Below are positions 61,771-64,000 of a stretch of DNA of 64,000 bases, in pieces. The notes under the pieces were generated by a model. It had not been told where the DNA came from. It saw only the letters and a program-made list of their open reading frames with translations, and did not search any database. The stretch's first letter is position 1; the number at the start of each line of letters is the position of its first letter. Location: NCBI RefSeq assembly GCF_027938815.1, contig NZ_CP115913.1, forward strand, positions 2,266,001-2,330,000. Reading direction: 5' to 3'. The translations under genes and the position numbers were made by a program. This DNA is from Oceanirhabdus sp. W0125-5. Lineage in GTDB: Bacteria > Bacillota > Clostridia > Clostridiales > Clostridiaceae.

Positions 61771-62732
61771 TTGTCAGATGAGGAGTCTTCTGTTGATATT
61801 GAAGGAACTATTAAATCATCTGTTGTTATTTGTAAATCATCTGTTGAGATTGATAGATTATCCATATTTAAAGAATCTAATGATGTATCAAGTTTAACTT
61901 CTTCTGAATAAGTAAAATTTATAGATGTTATTTGATTTATATCAATTGTTTTTTGGGGATTGGTTTCAGAAACAGTTTTTTCATAAGTCTTTGTATTTTT
62001 TGAAGGAATACTTTCTTTGGGATTGTCATCGTCTTTTACTTGATTTTCAATATTATTTTTATGGATGAATTTATTTGCCATTGAGTTGATTTTATCAGAT
62101 GTTTCATAGAGATTCTTAGCAGAAGACTTTATTACATCTATAATATTAGGAGTATTCACTACTAATGGATTTTCCTGATTTGAATTTATAGTATCAATAA
62201 TGTCAATGATATTGGCAGATAATTCAAACATGTCTCTTAGAAGAGCGTTATCCATGATTGTACCAAGAATTGATAATTTTAAAATACTAAAATTACTAGG
62301 GTTTTCAGATTCCATCATATCCATGATATTAGCAGTTCTATATTCTATAAATAAATCTCGATTTTTTAGTAAGTAATTAACTATTTCAGGTTCACCTAAT
62401 AATTTTTCAATTATATAACTACTATTACTTCTGATTATATATTTGGATTTTAATTCATCATCTTTTATAATGTAATCCATTAGTTTCGTGTAGTTAAAAA
62501 TATACCTCTCATAGTAATCTCCAATTATTTTAAACTTTAGATTATGTTTATTTGGAATTACACAGGAGATTATAGTATAGACTGGTGAATTTCTTCCACT
62601 TTCAGTTTTAAGTTCTATTTTATATGACTTGAATTCTTTAATGACTGACATCTCTTCACAGTTGAATTCGCCTTTAATTTCTTTAGAAAATTGATCCCAT
62701 ATATCTTTTTTATTTGGGCCAAAGAACTTCAT
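61767..62732 (-). CDS. Hypothetical protein with acidic Ser/Thr-rich tail
   Basis: 321 residues. A globular N-terminal part (about 1-190; KKDIWDQFSKEIKGEFNCEE, IISCVIPNKHNLKFKIIGDY, LLGEPEIVNYLL) is followed by a helix-rich linker. The low-complexity tail (about 215-321) has a repeated STDDLQITTDDL-type motif and ends DSSSDN. GGAGGTGATAAT supports the ATG. No family recognised; the tail looks like a flexible or protein-binding region. Its last four bases overlap the end of the convergent MupG-like gene, leaving no room for a terminator. Confidence 0.62.
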   Translation of the reverse strand: MKFFGPNKKDIWDQFSKEIKGEFNCEEMSVIKEFKSYKIELKTESGRNSPVYTIISCVIPNKHNLKFKIIGDYYERYIFNYTKLMDYIIKDDELKSKYIIRSNSSYIIEKLLGEPEIVNYLLKNRDLFIEYRTANIMDMMESENPSNFSILKLSILGTIMDNALLRDMFELSANIIDIIDTINSNQENPLVVNTPNIIDVIKSSAKNLYETSDKINSMANKFIHKNNIENQVKDDDNPKESIPSKNTKTYEKTVSETNPQKTIDINQITSINFTYSEEVKLDTSLDSLNMDNLSISTDDLQITTDDLIVPSISTEDSSSDN

Positions 62733-62866
62733 AAATTATCACCTCCTACTATATATTAACATATATTTGATTAAAAGGAAAAGGAGGTGGATTTGACTAA
62801 AGGGGGAAATAGAAATATAATTTTCATAAGAGTAATAAAAGTAAAAATTAAGAGGTGTTTTATAAT

Positions 62867-63742
62867 ATGAGAATTTTAGTAATAGGAAGCCTTAATTTTG
62901 ATTATACTTTTATGGTAGAGCGCTTACCAGAAGAAGGAGAGACAATATTAGCACGAGATTTTTCAACAGCCTTTGGAGGAAAAGGTGCTAATCAAGCTGT
63001 TGCATGTAGTAGATTAGGCGGAGAAGTGTGTATGATTGGGGCTATAGGGAATGACTCAATTGGAAAAGATATGCTTGTGAATTTAAAAAACAATGGGGTG
63101 GACATTAGTGGAATTAGGAAGCTGGAGGGGCCATCGGGTATGGCAGTTATTTCAGTAAATAATAATAGTGAAAATACAATAGTTGTAAACCCAGGGGTTA
63201 ATAATCAATTAACATCTGAACATATAGAACAATCAGAAGAGCTTATTAAAGAATGCGACATTATATTAATTCAATTAGAAATTCCCATGAGCGCAGTAGA
63301 GAGTGCTATTGGTTTAGCTCATAAGTGGGGAAAGAAAGTTATACTAAATCCTGCTCCCGCAACTACAATTAAAAAAGAGATTTTAGAGAAGGTATATCTT
63401 ATTACTCCAAATAAAAGTGAATTATTTCATTTAACGGGAGAAAAAAATATAATTGAAGGGGTAAAAAAGCTTCTTGAATCAGGAGTGGAGAAGGTTATAG
63501 TAACACTAGGGTCAAAGGGTTGTATATATATGGATAAGACAATATCTAAAAAATATAATCCTTGGAAGGTTAATGCTATTGATCCTACAGCAGCGGGTGA
63601 TACATTCAATGCTGCAATGGCAGTAAGCATAAATAAATCTATGGACGAAGCAGTGGAATTTGCTTCAAAGTGTGCAGCTCTTGCAACAACAAAAATAGGA
63701 GCACAAACATCAATACCATTTTTAAGAGATGTAGAAATTTAA
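62867..63742 (+). CDS. rbsK: Ribokinase (PfkB family)
   Basis: 291 residues from the ATG at 62867, nine bases after AAGAGGTG. PfkB signature 1 (FGGKGANQAVACSRLGG, about 37-53) and signature 2 (DPTAAGDTFNAAMAV, about 240-254, with the catalytic Asp) are intact, as are the sugar-binding GSLNFDYTF start and NPGVNNQL. It phosphorylates ribose at O5 with ATP, feeding the pentose phosphate pathway; related sugars are possible. No ribose transporter is visible in this window. Confidence 0.93.
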   Translation: MRILVIGSLNFDYTFMVERLPEEGETILARDFSTAFGGKGANQAVACSRLGGEVCMIGAIGNDSIGKDMLVNLKNNGVDISGIRKLEGPSGMAVISVNNNSENTIVVNPGVNNQLTSEHIEQSEELIKECDIILIQLEIPMSAVESAIGLAHKWGKKVILNPAPATTIKKEILEKVYLITPNKSELFHLTGEKNIIEGVKKLLESGVEKVIVTLGSKGCIYMDKTISKKYNPWKVNAIDPTAAGDTFNAAMAVSINKSMDEAVEFASKCAALATTKIGAQTSIPFLRDVEI

Positions 63743-63775
63743 TGATAAATAATATGTCAGAAGGGGGAAAAGTTT

Positions 63776-64000
63776 ATTTTTTTTATTAAAATTGGTGGAT
63801 TAACTCTAGGCGAAATGATTTTAAGATTGTCCTTAGCTGTAATACTGGGAGGATGTATTGGATTTGAAAGAGAAGTTAGAAATAGACCTGCAGGACTAAG
63901 AACTCATGTATTGGTAACATTAGGTGCTACTTTAATTATGTTAATATCCATGTATGGGTTTAATGGAGGAGATCCTGCAAGGTTAGCTGCACAGGTAGTA
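63776..64000 (+). CDS. MgtC/SapB-family membrane protein, N-terminal part (cut by window edge)
   Basis: Open frame to the window end. LRLSLAVILGGCIGFEREVR and NRPAGLRTHVLVTLGATLIM are the first helices and the highly conserved ERE-RAGLRTH signature of MgtC/SapB proteins, which support growth in low magnesium or modulate membrane ATPase activity. The only ATG is at 63815, but the conserved start extends upstream (KIGGLTLGEM). With AAGGGGG at 63761-63767, an ATT at 63776 is at good distance, so a non-standard start is possible. Family certain, start uncertain. Confidence 0.82.
   Translation, partial: MFFIKIGGLTLGEMILRLSLAVILGGCIGFEREVRNRPAGLRTHVLVTLGATLIMLISMYGFNGGDPARLAAQVV

Overview
The window is low-GC, AT-rich DNA with strong GGAGG-type ribosome binding sites, many intrinsic terminators, a spore-germination permease and a Cys-rich coat-like protein. 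This points to a spore-forming Firmicute, most likely a Clostridium of the Clostridiaceae. That is inference from gene content and style; no rRNA or tRNA gene is visible.

Layout. 0-7 kb: 5' part of an iron alcohol dehydrogenase divergent from an AraC regulator, a coiled-coil lipoprotein, then two tandem ECF sigma/anti-sigma pairs with matching candidate autoregulatory promoters. 7-16 kb: SNF2 helicase and AraC regulator on the minus strand, divergent from malL, then a flavoprotein and a second GH13 glucosidase with a cre site. 16-20 kb: zinc protease and a YjiH-YfcC membrane pair. 20-28 kb: cell-surface 5'-nucleotidase, YibE/F, PTS EIIA, an ABC transporter and an LRR lipoprotein. 28-33 kb: YeiL-type regulator with two DUF606 transporters, hemolysin III, and an ABC-F protein behind a long leader containing a 19-codon ORF and a terminator. 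33-36.7 kb: SdpI-like protein, esterase-like lipoprotein, DEAD-box helicase. 36.7-38.3 kb: three tandem cold-shock cassettes. 38-42 kb: gerAB-like permease, rsgA, dsdA. 42-50.6 kb: unrecognised membrane and lipoproteins, an orphan Rpn C-terminal tail, a chemoreceptor and an orphan histidine kinase. 50.6-64 kb: accessory-looking region with a WYL regulator, a LexA-type S24 domain fused to a degenerate UvrD-like helicase module, DUF1499/EamA genes, two tandem HD-domain paralogues, a Cys-rich protein, a MupG-like protein, ribokinase and the start of an MgtC/SapB gene.

Most notable: (1) the S24-helicase fusion at 53387-54850, which keeps all LexA self-cleavage residues while its helicase part has lost key ATPase residues; (2) the ABC-F leader, where the 5' arms of the predicted stems lie inside a small ORF; (3) three cold-shock leaders that can each bury the ribosome binding site edge in the same 10-bp stem; (4) a dispersed repeat of about 120 nt that sits directly behind stop codons in gene orientation; (5) AraC-type direct repeats 20 bp apart overlapping the -35 of malL.

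All functions are read by eye from motifs and family memory; no database search was run.
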